Below, one piece after another: positions 9,331 through 18,358 of a stretch of 64,000 bases of DNA. Numbering within the stretch: position 1 is the stretch's first letter; the number at the start of each line of letters is the position of its first letter. This DNA comes from Palsa-504 sp963822765 (lineage in GTDB: Bacteria > Actinomycetota > Actinomycetes > Streptosporangiales > Streptosporangiaceae). Made by a program: the position numbers and the translations under genes. The DNA is taken from contig CAWGJL010000039.1 in assembly GCA_963822765.1 (NCBI GenBank), positions 1-64,000 of the forward strand, read 5' to 3'. Below the pieces are notes generated by a model. The model saw only the letters and a list, made by a program, of their open reading frames with translations. It did no database searches and was not told the DNA's origin.

Positions 9331-9822
9331 ATGATGGTCAGTTCGTACTACGGCATCTACCAGGCCGAACGCGGCAAGACCGCAGTCGAGATCCGGCTCG
9401 CCGACGCCCAGCTCGGCGGGTTGGCCGCGTGCTCGATCGGCTCGGCGGACGCCGGCTGGGCCGCGCGTACGTCACCGCTGATCACGGTGCCGCGGCCGTT
9501 GGAGAACGGGGAACAAGAAGTGCTGGAATCGACGCAGTGGCGCGACGTCGCCATCGGCGGCCAGGACCCCACGGGGCTGGGCCTGGATCTGCCGTGCACG
9601 GAGAACCCGGAGCTGTTCTTCGCCGAGTCTCCGCAAGACGTGGAGCAGGCGAAGGAGATGTGCCGGGGATGCCGGGCCAGGCTGGCCTGCCTGGCCGGCG
9701 CGCTGGAGCGTGGCGAGCCCTGGGGTGTCTGGGGCGGCGAGTTGCTGATGCGCGGCGCGATCGTGCCGTCTAAGCGCCCCCGCGGACGTCCCCGCAAGGA
9801 CGTCGTCACGATCGGGGCCTAG
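9331..9822 (+). CDS. whiB7: WhiB-family iron-sulfur regulator with AT-hook (WhiB7-like)
   Basis: The C-terminal 80 residues carry the WhiB set: a first Cys (LPCTENPELFF), then CRGC and RLACLAGAL giving four cysteines for a 4Fe-4S cluster, the GVWGG turn, and a basic tail KRPRGRPRKD. That tail is the AT-hook that distinguishes WhiB7, the regulator of intrinsic antibiotic resistance that works with the primary sigma factor. From ATG 9331 (after GGGAGGCG) the protein has 163 residues, with about 65 unexplained residues before the usual WhiB7 start; GTG 9520 would give a normal-length protein of about 100 residues. The start is therefore uncertain, the family is not. Confidence 0.78.
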   Translation: MMVSSYYGIYQAERGKTAVEIRLADAQLGGLAACSIGSADAGWAARTSPLITVPRPLENGEQEVLESTQWRDVAIGGQDPTGLGLDLPCTENPELFFAESPQDVEQAKEMCRGCRARLACLAGALERGEPWGVWGGELLMRGAIVPSKRPRGRPRKDVVTIGA

Positions 9823-9980
9823 TCCAGGCCCCTGAACCGGTGCCGGGCTGACATCGTTTCAGTAGTGGCAGTCGGCCATGTGCCGTGTGGTGTCGTCCCC
9901 GTTCAACCGATATGCTACTCATTGCGATAGATGCCATACTTTCAGTAACATCTCGCGCTCCGGGATGGCGGTGAGGACCG

Positions 9981-11138
9981 GTGGGAGCCGACCGGCCCGA
10001 TGACCCCGACATGCCGCCAGACGACCATCCTGGTCGCCGTGACGACCGCGCCCGGAACAACCCAGCCGAGACGCGCACCCGCCAGGAGTACTACTCCGAC
10101 CTGCGCGCCACGGTTTCCCGAGAGGAATCCGCCGCGGCGCGACAGACCACGGCCGACGAGCAGGCCGCCACCGAGAAGTGGCAGCAGACGGCAACAGAAT
10201 CCCGCTGGATCTGGACCGAGTACCAACGCAAGTGGCCGCCCGCGGACCGCCCGCCGCCCGACAGATCCAGAGTCCTCGAGCCCGCCGAGAACAGCCGAGT
10301 CGAAGCACAATGCGACCGCATCGCCAGACGGGAAGAAGAACGGATCTCACCCGCGATGCGCTCCATCGAAAGCCAAGACCCAGACCGGCGCCTAGTCGGC
10401 TTCGAGCATCGCCTCAAAGACCGTGACCGCATCAAGGAAAAGGTCCACGCCAAGATGGAGGAGTTCTCCTACTCCGCAGAAGAAGCCGTATCGGCAGTGT
10501 CGGATACGATCCGGTACACCTTTCAGTACCGCGAGGCTCACTACACTCAAGGTGTCTGGACGGATCTGGAACGCCTAAAAGGTGAAGGCTTCAAGCTGCA
10601 CCAGCTCAAGAACTCCTGGTCCGGTGAGGAATACAAGGGCATCAACAGCCAGTGGATCGAGTCAGGCACCGGCCAACGGTTCGAAGTGCAGTTTCATACA
10701 CGTACCAGCTTCGAGGCTAAGCAACTCACCCACGATTCTTACGAACTACTCCGCACCCAGCGGGCCGATGAGTTTGAGAAGATGGTATTGAAAGCCTTCC
10801 AGCGGAAGGTATCCGCTGAGGTCCCAGTCCCGCCCGGAGCTGCAGATATTCCCGACTACTCGGAGAGGCAGATGCCAGATAAAGTTATTTACTACGCGGT
10901 CGTGAACGACCTCAGCAGCCGCGATCGCCCAGCAGGCCTGTTCCGCCGCACCTACACCGAGGCGGGCGGCTTGCGGGATGAAGCGTTCACCCGAGGTCTG
11001 GTCTGGAAAAGTAGCTCGTCACTGTTCTCCGCTGAGCGCGGCGACCTCGAAAACGACTTCATCGAGATCACCGCGGATGAGGCAAATCAGCTCATGGAAC
11101 GGCTTCGTGCACGGTGGACGGGCGCGGGCAGCGGCTGA
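9981..11138 (+). CDS. RelA/SpoT-fold nucleotidyltransferase-like protein with C-terminal accessory domain
   Basis: The 385-residue product starts at GTG 9981. Residues 1-110 are charged, probably disordered or coiled-coil (many Glu, Arg, Gln). Residues about 150-260 look like the (p)ppGpp/pppA synthetase fold: VSDTIRYTFQYREAHY, FKLHQLKNSW, YKGINSQW (the YKS/YKG strand), then FEVQFHTRTSFEAKQLTH, matching the EIQ.RT and TH segments. The closest pattern I know is the actinobacterial ATP nucleotide 3'-pyrophosphokinase group and toxin-type small alarmone synthetases. The last 85 residues (KVIYYAVVNDLSSRDRPAGLFRRTY ... ENDFIEITADEANQLMERL) form a separate domain seen in stand-alone actinomycete proteins. 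No signal peptide. Base composition is visibly less GC-rich than its neighbours, suggesting transfer. The toxin role is inference. Confidence 0.65.
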   Translation: MGADRPDDPDMPPDDHPGRRDDRARNNPAETRTRQEYYSDLRATVSREESAAARQTTADEQAATEKWQQTATESRWIWTEYQRKWPPADRPPPDRSRVLEPAENSRVEAQCDRIARREEERISPAMRSIESQDPDRRLVGFEHRLKDRDRIKEKVHAKMEEFSYSAEEAVSAVSDTIRYTFQYREAHYTQGVWTDLERLKGEGFKLHQLKNSWSGEEYKGINSQWIESGTGQRFEVQFHTRTSFEAKQLTHDSYELLRTQRADEFEKMVLKAFQRKVSAEVPVPPGAADIPDYSERQMPDKVIYYAVVNDLSSRDRPAGLFRRTYTEAGGLRDEAFTRGLVWKSSSSLFSAERGDLENDFIEITADEANQLMERLRARWTGAGSG

Positions 11139-11161
11139 TGGCAGCCTGAGAGGATGGGGCC

Positions 11162-11848
11162 ATGGACAACATCACGGTCCAGCGTGTCGATTTCGGGTAC
11201 TTCGTGCGGCCCGCGCAGGAGACCGGCACCGGTGCTCCCCGGGTGGAACCCTGCCTGGGCTATGTCGTCGGCCACCCGGCCGGGCCACTGCTGTTCGACA
11301 CCGGAATGGGCTCCCACCCGGAGGTCGACGCCCACTACCGGCCCCGCCGGGCAGAACTGGAGGAAGCCCTGGCGGCCATCGGAGTCACCGTCGCTGACCT
11401 GCGGCTTGCCGCCAACTGCCACCTGCACTTCGACCACTGCGGCGGGAACCCGAAACTGGCCCGGCTGCCGGTCTTCGTCCAGGCAGCAGAACTCCGCACC
11501 GCCCGGCACACACCGGACTACACCCTCCCCGAACTCATTGACCGCAGCCGTTTCGAGCAACTGACCGGTCCGGCCGAAGTGCTGCCAGGAGTCACGCTCA
11601 TGCCCACGCCAGGCCACACCGCCGGTCACCAGTCGCTGGTGGTCCGCCGGCCGGACGGGGTTGTCATCGTGGCGGGGCAAAGTCACGACACCGCCACCCA
11701 GTACGCCGCCGACCAGCTTTCCTGGCACGCCCATCGTGACGGTCACGGCCAGCCCCTGCCCGACGTCCCCGCCTGGATCGACACCCTCCAGCAGCTTGAC
11801 CCGCGCATGGTCTACTTCGCTCACGACCGCTGCGTCTGGACCCCGTGA
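11162..11848 (+). CDS. MBL-fold metallo-hydrolase, N-acyl homoserine lactonase-like
   Basis: The 228-residue product has the metallo-beta-lactamase motif HLHFDHCGG (His87, His89, Asp91, His92), preceded by LLFDTGMGSH, and later the metal ligands in PTPGHTAGHQSL and YFAHDRCVW. The order and the NCHLHFDH wording are those of the AttM/AiiA branch of lactonases, which open acyl-homoserine lactones, though many relatives act on other lactones or esters. The ATG follows GAGGATGGGG. It starts 23 bases after the RelA/SpoT-fold gene and may be cotranscribed with it; composition here returns to normal high GC. Confidence 0.85.
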   Translation: MDNITVQRVDFGYFVRPAQETGTGAPRVEPCLGYVVGHPAGPLLFDTGMGSHPEVDAHYRPRRAELEEALAAIGVTVADLRLAANCHLHFDHCGGNPKLARLPVFVQAAELRTARHTPDYTLPELIDRSRFEQLTGPAEVLPGVTLMPTPGHTAGHQSLVVRRPDGVVIVAGQSHDTATQYAADQLSWHAHRDGHGQPLPDVPAWIDTLQQLDPRMVYFAHDRCVWTP

Positions 11849-11895
11849 CCCGAGCCTCCGCTACGGCCGCCGCCCCGCTCCGGCCGGACCAGAGG

Positions 11896-12684
11896 TCACC
11901 TCGTCAACGCGACGGCGGCGTCCGCGGCCGAGGCGAACAACTGCCGGCGCGCCGGCTTGGCGGTCATCCACCCACGGTGCTGCCACTCCCGGCCGGCCAG
12001 CGAGTCTCCGGCCATCACCACCTCGCCGAACGGGATGGAGCGGTAGCGGGCGATCGCCATCAGCGCGGACGCTTCCATCTCGACGACCAGGCACCCTTCC
12101 TCCACCCGGCGCGAGACCCGGGCCCGGGTCTCGCGGTAGATGGCGTCCGTCGACCAGCTCAGGCCGCGCGCCGTCTGCACCCCGGCGGCGCTGAGCGCGC
12201 CGGCCAGGCTCTCAGCCGGACCCAGGTCAGCCGAGACGACCCGGCTGGCCGGCAGGTAGTGGAAGGACGTGCCCTCGTCGCGCACAGCGCCGGTCAAGAT
12301 CACCGCGTGCCCCATCACCAGTTCCGGTACCAGCGCCCCTGCCCCGCCGCAGGCGATGACTCCGCGAACTCCGCGGGCAATGACCTGCTCGAGCATGGCA
12401 CCGGCCAGCGGCGCCCCGACTCCGGGATGGAACACGCCCAGCCGTTCACCCTGGTGCTCGATCTCCCACAACGATGCCGGACCCATCTCGCTGTGCAGGC
12501 GGCACACCGGCCTCGCGTCCTGACGGCCGGACAGTTCCTCGACCACGTCACGGAAGAAACACGCGACAGCGACCGCCGGCGCATCGACCCGACGGATAAG
12601 CCGGCCCGGCTCGATGACCCCCTCACCGGCCAGATCCTCATCCTCCAGCAGCGGCAGCCGCCGGCGATCAGCCGGTCCAGACAA
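11896..12684 (-). CDS. Nucleoside phosphorylase (PNP/UDP family)
   Basis: The product (262 residues from TTG 12684) shows the PNP_UDP_1 pattern: GERLGVFHPGVGAPLAGAMLEQVIARGVRGVIACGGAGAL for phosphate and base binding, and the family signature EGCLVVEMEASALMAIARYR, where the Glu binds the nucleoside ribose. It should cleave purine or uridine nucleosides, with the substrate unresolved. The start is uncertain: the frame is open to 12717, but GGGAGG followed by TTG 12684 (or GTG 12693) is the best match to a ribosome binding site. It is convergent with the MBL-fold gene. It faces the same way as the pyrophosphatase gene at 12776, a possible small nucleotide salvage pair. Confidence 0.82.
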   Translation of the reverse strand: MSGPADRRRLPLLEDEDLAGEGVIEPGRLIRRVDAPAVAVACFFRDVVEELSGRQDARPVCRLHSEMGPASLWEIEHQGERLGVFHPGVGAPLAGAMLEQVIARGVRGVIACGGAGALVPELVMGHAVILTGAVRDEGTSFHYLPASRVVSADLGPAESLAGALSAAGVQTARGLSWSTDAIYRETRARVSRRVEEGCLVVEMEASALMAIARYRSIPFGEVVMAGDSLAGREWQHRGWMTAKPARRQLFASAADAAVALTR

Positions 12685-12775
12685 CCTCCGCACCTCCCTA
12701 TAACAAAGCCGTATCAACCGCCTCAGTCACTTCGCCCAGCTCATCGCATCAAGTGCGGGTGCCTCGCTAGGCGAG

Positions 12776-13090
12776 CTACTGGCCTGTCTCGGCGCTGTCC
12801 TTGACCAGAGCGCCGTTCGGCAGTCGGCGGTAGGCGCGCGAAGCGTTCTTCGCCATCTTGGCCTCGATCTCGCCCTGCAAATCCACCCCGGTCATCTCGG
12901 CCAGGCCCAGCAGGTAAATCGCGACGTCTGCGAGTTCCTCGCCCACGTCCTCGCGTCCCTTGCGCCAGGCGTCGAAAGCCTCGGCCACCTCCCCGTGGAG
13001 CAAGCAGAACTCAAGGGGCACATCGGTCGTATTGAAACCCTTCGCGACCTTGTTCTCCCAGACCAGCTTCTGTTTTGACTGGATGTCCAT
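12776..13090 (-). CDS. MazG-like nucleoside triphosphate pyrophosphohydrolase
   Basis: A 104-residue all-helical protein with the metal-binding pattern of the MazG/dCTPase superfamily: EVAEAFDAWRKGREDVGEELADVAIYLLGLAE, i.e. ExxE...ExxD on two helices. Such enzymes hydrolyse (d)NTPs to monophosphates and pyrophosphate and clean up damaged nucleotides. The ATG follows GGGAGGGGA directly. The length is normal for the single-domain branch. Confidence 0.82.
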   Translation of the reverse strand: MDIQSKQKLVWENKVAKGFNTTDVPLEFCLLHGEVAEAFDAWRKGREDVGEELADVAIYLLGLAEMTGVDLQGEIEAKMAKNASRAYRRLPNGALVKDSAETGQ

Positions 13091-13175
13091 TCCCCTCCCT
13101 GGCTGGCAAGCGGGTACGAAGAGCCGGCGAATACGGGAGCGCGACCGGCTTGCCCCGGGATGGACCCGGGGTTGC

Positions 13176-13559
13176 TCAGCGGACCCCCACGGTCTGTTGC
13201 TCGGGCTCGATCACGGCCACGACGCGCTCTTGCTCCCGAGGGTAGGGCGCGCCGATGTATTTGGTGGCCAGCTGGTCGATGATCTCCCACGCCGCGTCGC
13301 CCTCGAGCCATTCTGCGACCCGACCCCGGACGATAACCGGCTCGAACGGGTTGTCGGCGGGCGCGATGGACAGCGCGACCCGAGGGTCGCGGCGCAGATT
13401 GCGTGCCTTGCGCGAGCCCGGACCGGTAAGAAACACGATCCGGTCGCCGTAGGCGCCGATCCACAGGGGAACGGTATGGGGCGAGCCGTCTGGCATGACC
13501 GTGGCCAGGTGCGCGATCGAGGTGCCTTCCAGTACGCGGCGCACGTCGGGGTCAAGCAT
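13176..13559 (-). CDS. PPOX-class F420/FMN-dependent oxidoreductase
   Basis: A 127-residue split-barrel flavin/F420 protein: SIAHLATVMPDGSPHTVPLWIGAYGDRIVFLTGPGSRKARNLRRDPRVALSI is the conserved front half of the actinobacterial pyridoxamine-5'-phosphate-oxidase-like family, and PVIVRGRVAEWLEG, YIGAPYPREQERVVAVIEP are the usual back half. ATG 13559 follows GAAGGAGCACCC. The open frame continues upstream to 13835 only because it runs through the broken epimerase gene. It should bind F420 or FMN; the substrate is unknown. Confidence 0.85.
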   Translation of the reverse strand: MLDPDVRRVLEGTSIAHLATVMPDGSPHTVPLWIGAYGDRIVFLTGPGSRKARNLRRDPRVALSIAPADNPFEPVIVRGRVAEWLEGDAAWEIIDQLATKYIGAPYPREQERVVAVIEPEQQTVGVR

Positions 13560-13569
13560 GGGTGCTCCT

Positions 13570-14341
13570 TCAGCGAGGATTATCGGCGCGCCACGCGACG
13601 TAGTCGGCGACCGCCGCGGCGACGTCGAAGATCGGCGCGAAGCCAGTGTCGCCGGTGAGCCGGGTGGTGTCGAGGTAAGGGTTCCGCCGGGGCCAGCCTG
13701 CCGTCCGGGCCGCACGTCGAGCCGCAGGCCGGGGGTGATCGCCTGCACGGCATCCGCGAGCTCGCGGTTGACGAACGGCCGTCCGCTGGACACGTTGTAG
13801 GTGTCGTGCCGCAGGGTCTCCGCGTTCATCAGCAAGGCGATCGCGCGTCCGTGCTCCTCAGGTGCTCCCGATCCGGAGTATGACCGGCTGGACGCCGCTG
13901 TCTTGGAGGCTGTGCGTGGTGAGCGGCTCGACGGCCTTCTTGAACGCGATGATCAGGTGCGGGACCTCCACGGCGGGCAGCGCAAGGTCCTCGTGCCAGC
14001 GGGTCTCGGTCCGGCCGATGTACACGCCGAGGCTGCTGGCCACGGCGAACCGGCGGACGCCCCAGGTGCGCGCGGCGTCCAGCGCGTTGAGCAGGCCGGC
14101 CGTATCCGTGCGGAAGAAGGACTGACCGGGTCCTTGCCGGGGATGCTGCCGGCCAGGTGCACGATGTCGCTGATGTCGTGCCGGCGGAGGAGACGAGGGC
14201 TTCCACGATGACCCGGCCGGCGAGGAACGACGGGACTTGGGGCCGGTGGTACGCGGTGACGACGACCTCGTGCCCGAGGTCGGTAAGCGCGAGGGCGGTG
14301 TGCGCGCCGATCATGCCCAGCCCGCCGGTGACGAGGATCAC
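13570..14341 (-). pseudogene. Broken NAD-dependent epimerase/dehydratase
   Basis: The gene starts well at 14341 with the Rossmann motif MILVTGGLGMIGAHTAL and DLGHEVVVTAYHRP, then changes frame repeatedly. HLAGSIPGKDPV continues near 14150, FAVASSLGVYIGRTETRWHEDLALP and VEPLTTHSLQDSGVQPVILRIGS near 14040-13860, then MLMNAETLRHDTYNVSSGRPFVNRELADAVQAI (from 13835), and finally NPYLDTTRLTGDTGFAPIFDVAAAVADYVAWR with a stop at 13570. At least four frame changes are needed. Both ends are intact, so this is an extended SDR (NAD sugar-epimerase type) that decayed in place. Its start overlaps the stop of the DHFR-family gene at 14338. Confidence 0.75.
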
Positions 14342-14943
14342 CGGACCACCTCGTAGTGCAGGTGGGTCACGCCGGGGGCCGGGATGGCCTCCAGCAGCCG
14401 GAGCTGTACGTGTCCTGGGAGCTCATGGAAGAAGCTGCGGCCGGCGCCCAGCAGGACGGGCACCTGGTGCAGGATCACCTCGTCGACCAGGTCCGCTTCC
14501 AGCGCGGAGGTCAGCAGGCCACCGCCCATCAGGGCCACGTCCTTGTCGCCGGCCGCCACCCGGGCGGCGGCGACGGCGTCCTCGATCCCGGTGGTGACGA
14601 GCGTCTGCGCCGCGCTGATCTCGGGCGCGGGCCGGTGGCTGACGACGAAGAGCGGCGCCGTCGGGTGCGGGCCGCCGCCGCCCCAGTGGCCGGAGTGCTC
14701 GTAGGTGGTGCGCCCCGATACCGCCGCTCCCACTCGTGCCGCGATGGCGTCGAAGAACCGGGCGCTCGGCTCGCTCAGCTTGAATCCGCCGAACACCTGG
14801 CTCGCCGTGTCCCCGTCGAAGTACCAGTCGAAGAGCATGGGCGCGTCGCCGAGTCCGCGCCCGAACTCCTCGGCGCCGTCGGGAGTGCGCCCGCTGATAT
14901 AGCCGTCGACCGAGACGGCGTGGGCGCTGAAGACCCTGCTCAT
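14338..14943 (-). CDS. Dihydrofolate reductase/RibD C-terminal family protein
   Basis: The 201-residue product has the RibD_C/DHFR-like order: VFSAHAVSVDGYISG at the N-terminus, RVGAAVSGRTTYEHSGHWGG in the middle, ALMGGGLLTSALEADLVDEVILHQVPVLLGAGRSFF near the end. It should be an NADPH-dependent reductase of unknown substrate. ATG 14943 follows TAGGAGCGAT. It lies in a row of minus-strand redox genes (FAD oxidase upstream, epimerase relic and PPOX gene downstream). Confidence 0.85.
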   Translation of the reverse strand: MSRVFSAHAVSVDGYISGRTPDGAEEFGRGLGDAPMLFDWYFDGDTASQVFGGFKLSEPSARFFDAIAARVGAAVSGRTTYEHSGHWGGGGPHPTAPLFVVSHRPAPEISAAQTLVTTGIEDAVAAARVAAGDKDVALMGGGLLTSALEADLVDEVILHQVPVLLGAGRSFFHELPGHVQLRLLEAIPAPGVTHLHYEVVR

Positions 14944-14966
14944 ATCGCTCCTAACCAGTCGGTTGA

Positions 14967-16293
14967 TCAGATGGCTTGCGGAAAGTCGAAGAACCGGTGC
15001 GGGTCGTAGGCGTTCTTGACCGCGACCAGCCGGGGATAGTTGCCCGCGTGGTACGCCGCGGCCCAGTCGTCGAGCGCGGGGTCGGGAAAGTTGGGGTAAA
15101 CCCGCCCCGACCCGTCGGCGTGGGCGGTGGCCCAGGACCGATCGACCCACGGGTCGGCCGCGTCGGCGACGTGCTCGAGCAGGAAGCGCTCGCCGCGGTG
15201 CGCGAACGCGGTGGCGTCCTCGGCGACCCGGTTGTAGGCCCCGCCCATCGCGGTGAACGCGAGCTGCCGCCGGCCTCTGGCCCGGGAGGAACCAAGCTGG
15301 GTCAGAAGCGATGCCAGCATGCCGTCAGGCAGACCATGGGAGAAGAACTCCGACCGGGTCCGCAGGCCTCGTTCGGGTAGCGACCGCGGGTCGGCAAACG
15401 TGCTCTTCAGGTCGTGGTAGGGCAGCCCGGCGCGCAACTCGATCGCCGGGGCCACGCCCGCCTGGCGGACAAACAACTCCCGCAGCAGCTCCCGGGTCGG
15501 TTCCTCCTCGAGGGTCGCGGCGCCGAACAGGGTGGCCTGGACCGGTGCGCCGGGATCAGACTCCAGGGCGAGGTTGACGGTGAGTTCGTCCGGGGCGTCC
15601 GGTGCCCAGGCTTGCCAGGCGGTGACCAGTTCCCCCAGCGCGGCGCCCGACCAGCGCGCCTCGATGCGGGTCGTCACCGGTTCGCGGACGGTGTCGAACC
15701 GCAGCGCCGTGACCACGCCGAACTGCCCGCCGCCCGCACCGCGCAGCGCCCAGAACAAGTCCGGTTCGTGGTCACGGTCGCAGTCCACGACGGCGCCGTC
15801 TGCGAGCACCACCTGTGCGCCGGCCAGGTGATCGCAGGTCAGCCCGTGCTTGCGCCCGAGCAGGCCGATCCCGCCGCCCAGGGTCAGGCCCGTGATGCCG
15901 ACCGTGGGACCGCACCCGGCCGGCAGGGTCCGGCCGTAGGCGTGCAGCGCCGCGTAGACCTGTCCCAGGCGAGCGCCGGCGCCGATCGTGGCGCTCCCGT
16001 CGTCTCCCACGAAGATGCCATCGAGGCCGGACATGTCGAGCACGATCCCGTCCGTCGGAGGACCGGCCCGCGAAGCAGTGCCCCCCGCCCCGCGGGGCGA
16101 GGCGATCCCCGGTGGCCGTCGCGTACGCCATGGCCTCGACGACGTCCGAGACCGAACGGCACAGCACCACGAGCCGGGGACGCACCTCCCGGAAGGCGGG
16201 ATTGACCGGTCGGCGGATCGCCTCGTAGCCCGGCGAGCCGGGGCTGAACACCTCGCCGTCGAGTGAATGGCCGAACACCGCTAGATCGGGCAC
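14967..16293 (-). pseudogene. FAD-linked oxidase (berberine-bridge type) with frameshift
   Basis: The N-terminal part, from 16293, reads VNPAFREVRPRLVVLCRSVSDVVEAM and RLAPRGGGHCFAGRSS with the FAD-linking His, then loses frame. The rest is in frame from about 16050 to 14967: DGIVLDMSGLDGIFVGDDGSATIGAGARLGQVY, TVGITGLTLGGGIGLLGRKHGLTCD, LFWALRGAGGGQFGVVTALRF, and the C-terminal BBE segment YHAGNYPRLVAVKNAYDPHRFFDFPQAI. One extra base near 16050 explains the break. The rebuilt protein would be about 442 residues, normal for the family. The gene may be functional if the indel is a sequencing error. Confidence 0.8.
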
Positions 16294-16347
16294 GAGCTCG
16301 AAACTAGTGCGCGGCGCGACGATCGGTCTTGAACGAATCGCGCATGC

Positions 16348-17184
16348 TCAGACGCGGAGCGGCGGCCCGCCGCGGGTAGCGAGGAAGGGCTTATAGGAGG
16401 CGGAGTGCTCATGGCCGCAGGTGCACCGGTCGATGCTGCCGCCGAGGAGCTGGCGCGGGGTGAGGCCGGTCAGGCGGAGGCATTCCCGGCTGAGGTGGGC
16501 CTGGTCGGCGTACCCGGCGTCAACCGCCAGTCCGGCCATGCCGTCCGCGCCGAGCCGGCCCGAGGCGGCGGCGCCGGCCTGGGCCAGCGCGAGGAACCCC
16601 TGGAACCGCAGCGTCCGCTGCAGGACCTTGGGACTCACCCCCACGGCGTGCAGGCAGCGGCGGCGCAACTGGCTCGCGGAGAGCGCCAGGTGAGTGGCCA
16701 GGCTGTCGATGTTGACCGGGTGCCACGGCATCAGCGCCTGCACGGCCTCGCCCACCAGCGGATCCACGCCCGCCACGCGCCGGAACTCCCGCACCAGGTG
16801 GGCCTGCAGGAACATCAGCGCTCGCCCGGGCGTCCCGGCCCGGGCCATCGCCTCCGCGAGGCGTTCGGCCGAGCTTCGCCACAGCTCGGTCAGGCTCAGA
16901 CGCTGGTCCACCAGGTCGTCGAGCACCGCCGGCAGGGGCGGCGCGGTCCCGGGCAGGAACCGCACGCCCACGATGGTGGTGTGCGCCGGGATGACCTCAA
17001 TCTCCGGGCCGGTCAGCGGGCCGACCAGCTGGGGCTGGCCGCCGAGCGGAAAGTGGATCTCGACCCCGCCGGTGGGCAGGTGCCGTTGTACGTACGCCGC
17101 CGCACCGGTCCGCTGGATCCAGACGGTCCGCACCACCCCCGCCAAGGCCGGCCACGGCGGGCGCTCAACGTAAGACTCCATCAC
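16348..17184 (-). CDS. AraC-family transcriptional regulator
   Basis: The 278-residue product ends in an AraC-type double helix-turn-helix: DSLATHLALSASQLRRRCLHAVGVSPKVLQRTLRFQGFL, then GLAVDAGYADQAHLSRECLRLTGLTPRQLLGG. The N-terminal 140 residues (WPALAGVVRTVWIQR ... HLPTGGVEIHFPLGG) match the ligand-sensing half of actinobacterial AraC regulators with a cupin-like fold. The start (ATG 17184 or 17181) overlaps the 3' end of the upstream HELLH gene by about 20 bases, so the two are probably translated from one transcript. Confidence 0.85.
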   Translation of the reverse strand: MMESYVERPPWPALAGVVRTVWIQRTGAAAYVQRHLPTGGVEIHFPLGGQPQLVGPLTGPEIEVIPAHTTIVGVRFLPGTAPPLPAVLDDLVDQRLSLTELWRSSAERLAEAMARAGTPGRALMFLQAHLVREFRRVAGVDPLVGEAVQALMPWHPVNIDSLATHLALSASQLRRRCLHAVGVSPKVLQRTLRFQGFLALAQAGAAASGRLGADGMAGLAVDAGYADQAHLSRECLRLTGLTPRQLLGGSIDRCTCGHEHSASYKPFLATRGGPPLRV

Positions 17185-18271
17185 GGGTCGCCGTCAGCTC
17201 GAGATACCGGGCTTCCAGGTCGCGGGGCCAGGTGTCTGGGTCAGACAGAGCGCGGGCCAGGAAATCTGCATAGCTGCCGGCCGCGGGGTCGTAACCTCCG
17301 CGCCGCAGAGTGTCGTACAGCAGCAGGGCCAGGACGTGCATGCCGTCATCGGCGGTGGTCCACCTGGTCACCGGGTCGCCCCGGGTGTTGCGTCGCAGCT
17401 GGGTGTTGAGGAACTGATCGAGCGCCTGGGCCGCGTCCTCCTCGGCGTAGCTGGCCCAGGTGTTGTACCCGGCCGCCGGATCCCGCCCGGCGAAGCGAGC
17501 CGCAAGGAACGGGTCGGCGGCGAGCGCGTCGAGACGGCCCTTGACCGGATGGTCTTTCGGCCACGGCGGGTGCAGCAGTTCGTGCACGGCGATGTTGAGG
17601 ACCCGGTCGGCGTCGTAGCGGATATCAGTCAGGAAGCGGGTCCCCGTGACGCGGATGCCGTGCGGCGCAGCCCAGCGCAGCACGCACAACTCGACCGCCC
17701 TCGTCTCGAACGAGACCCCCGTGTGCTGCTCGACCAGCGGCACCAGGTCGTAGGCGGCAAATGCCTCGTTCAGCTCCTCGCAGCGCCGGCCGAGGTCATC
17801 GGCGGCGTGCTCGGCCCACCAGTCGGCCAGCCTCGCTGCCCGCAAGCCCTCCAGCACGGCCAGCAGGGCCGGGCGGACCGAACGAAACAGCCGGTCGTCG
17901 GCCTCGTTCCAGCGCGCAGACCCTTCCCGCATGGCCGAGACCAGGAGCTCGGGGTCCGCGACGGCCGCGATAAGACCGTCCAGGTCCTCCGCGGCCCCGC
18001 CAGACGGTCCGGCGGCCGGAGAAGTCCACAGCGCCAGGAACGCGGGCAACGGCTTGACCGCCTGGTTCGCGACCTCCTCGCGCAGCACCGATACCCCGTC
18101 CCGGGCTTGCTGCCCGGCCGTCGACGCGAATCGCTCCTGCCACCACCGGGCGTCCTGCTCATGGCGCGAGGTGTAAAAGGGCAACCCGGCCAGCAGCGGG
18201 ATCAAGCACACCGCGTCAAACCACAACGACGGGTGGATCACCCACCGGCCGTCCTGCCGCTCGCCGGCCAT
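17165..18271 (-). CDS. Putative zinc metallopeptidase-like protein (HELLH)
   Basis: A 368-residue soluble protein that I cannot place in a named family. It contains NIAVHELLHPPW, a perfect HExxH zinc motif, about residue 240, followed some 55 residues later by NTWASYAEEDAAQALDQF, where the EE pair could give a third ligand. The N-terminal half is helical and rich in Ala/Leu/Glu. No signal peptide or membrane segment is seen. The link to the overlapping AraC gene suggests joint expression. A peptidase role is inferred from the motif only. Confidence 0.6.
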   Translation of the reverse strand: MAGERQDGRWVIHPSLWFDAVCLIPLLAGLPFYTSRHEQDARWWQERFASTAGQQARDGVSVLREEVANQAVKPLPAFLALWTSPAAGPSGGAAEDLDGLIAAVADPELLVSAMREGSARWNEADDRLFRSVRPALLAVLEGLRAARLADWWAEHAADDLGRRCEELNEAFAAYDLVPLVEQHTGVSFETRAVELCVLRWAAPHGIRVTGTRFLTDIRYDADRVLNIAVHELLHPPWPKDHPVKGRLDALAADPFLAARFAGRDPAAGYNTWASYAEEDAAQALDQFLNTQLRRNTRGDPVTRWTTADDGMHVLALLLYDTLRRGGYDPAAGSYADFLARALSDPDTWPRDLEARYLELTATRDGVLR

Positions 18272-18358
18272 CCCCCGACTCTTCCAGACAGCCGGCCCGG
18301 CATCAAACGCCCCAGCTCAGCCCGGCGCAGCTCGCTACGGCGGACGCCGTTACGGGCG

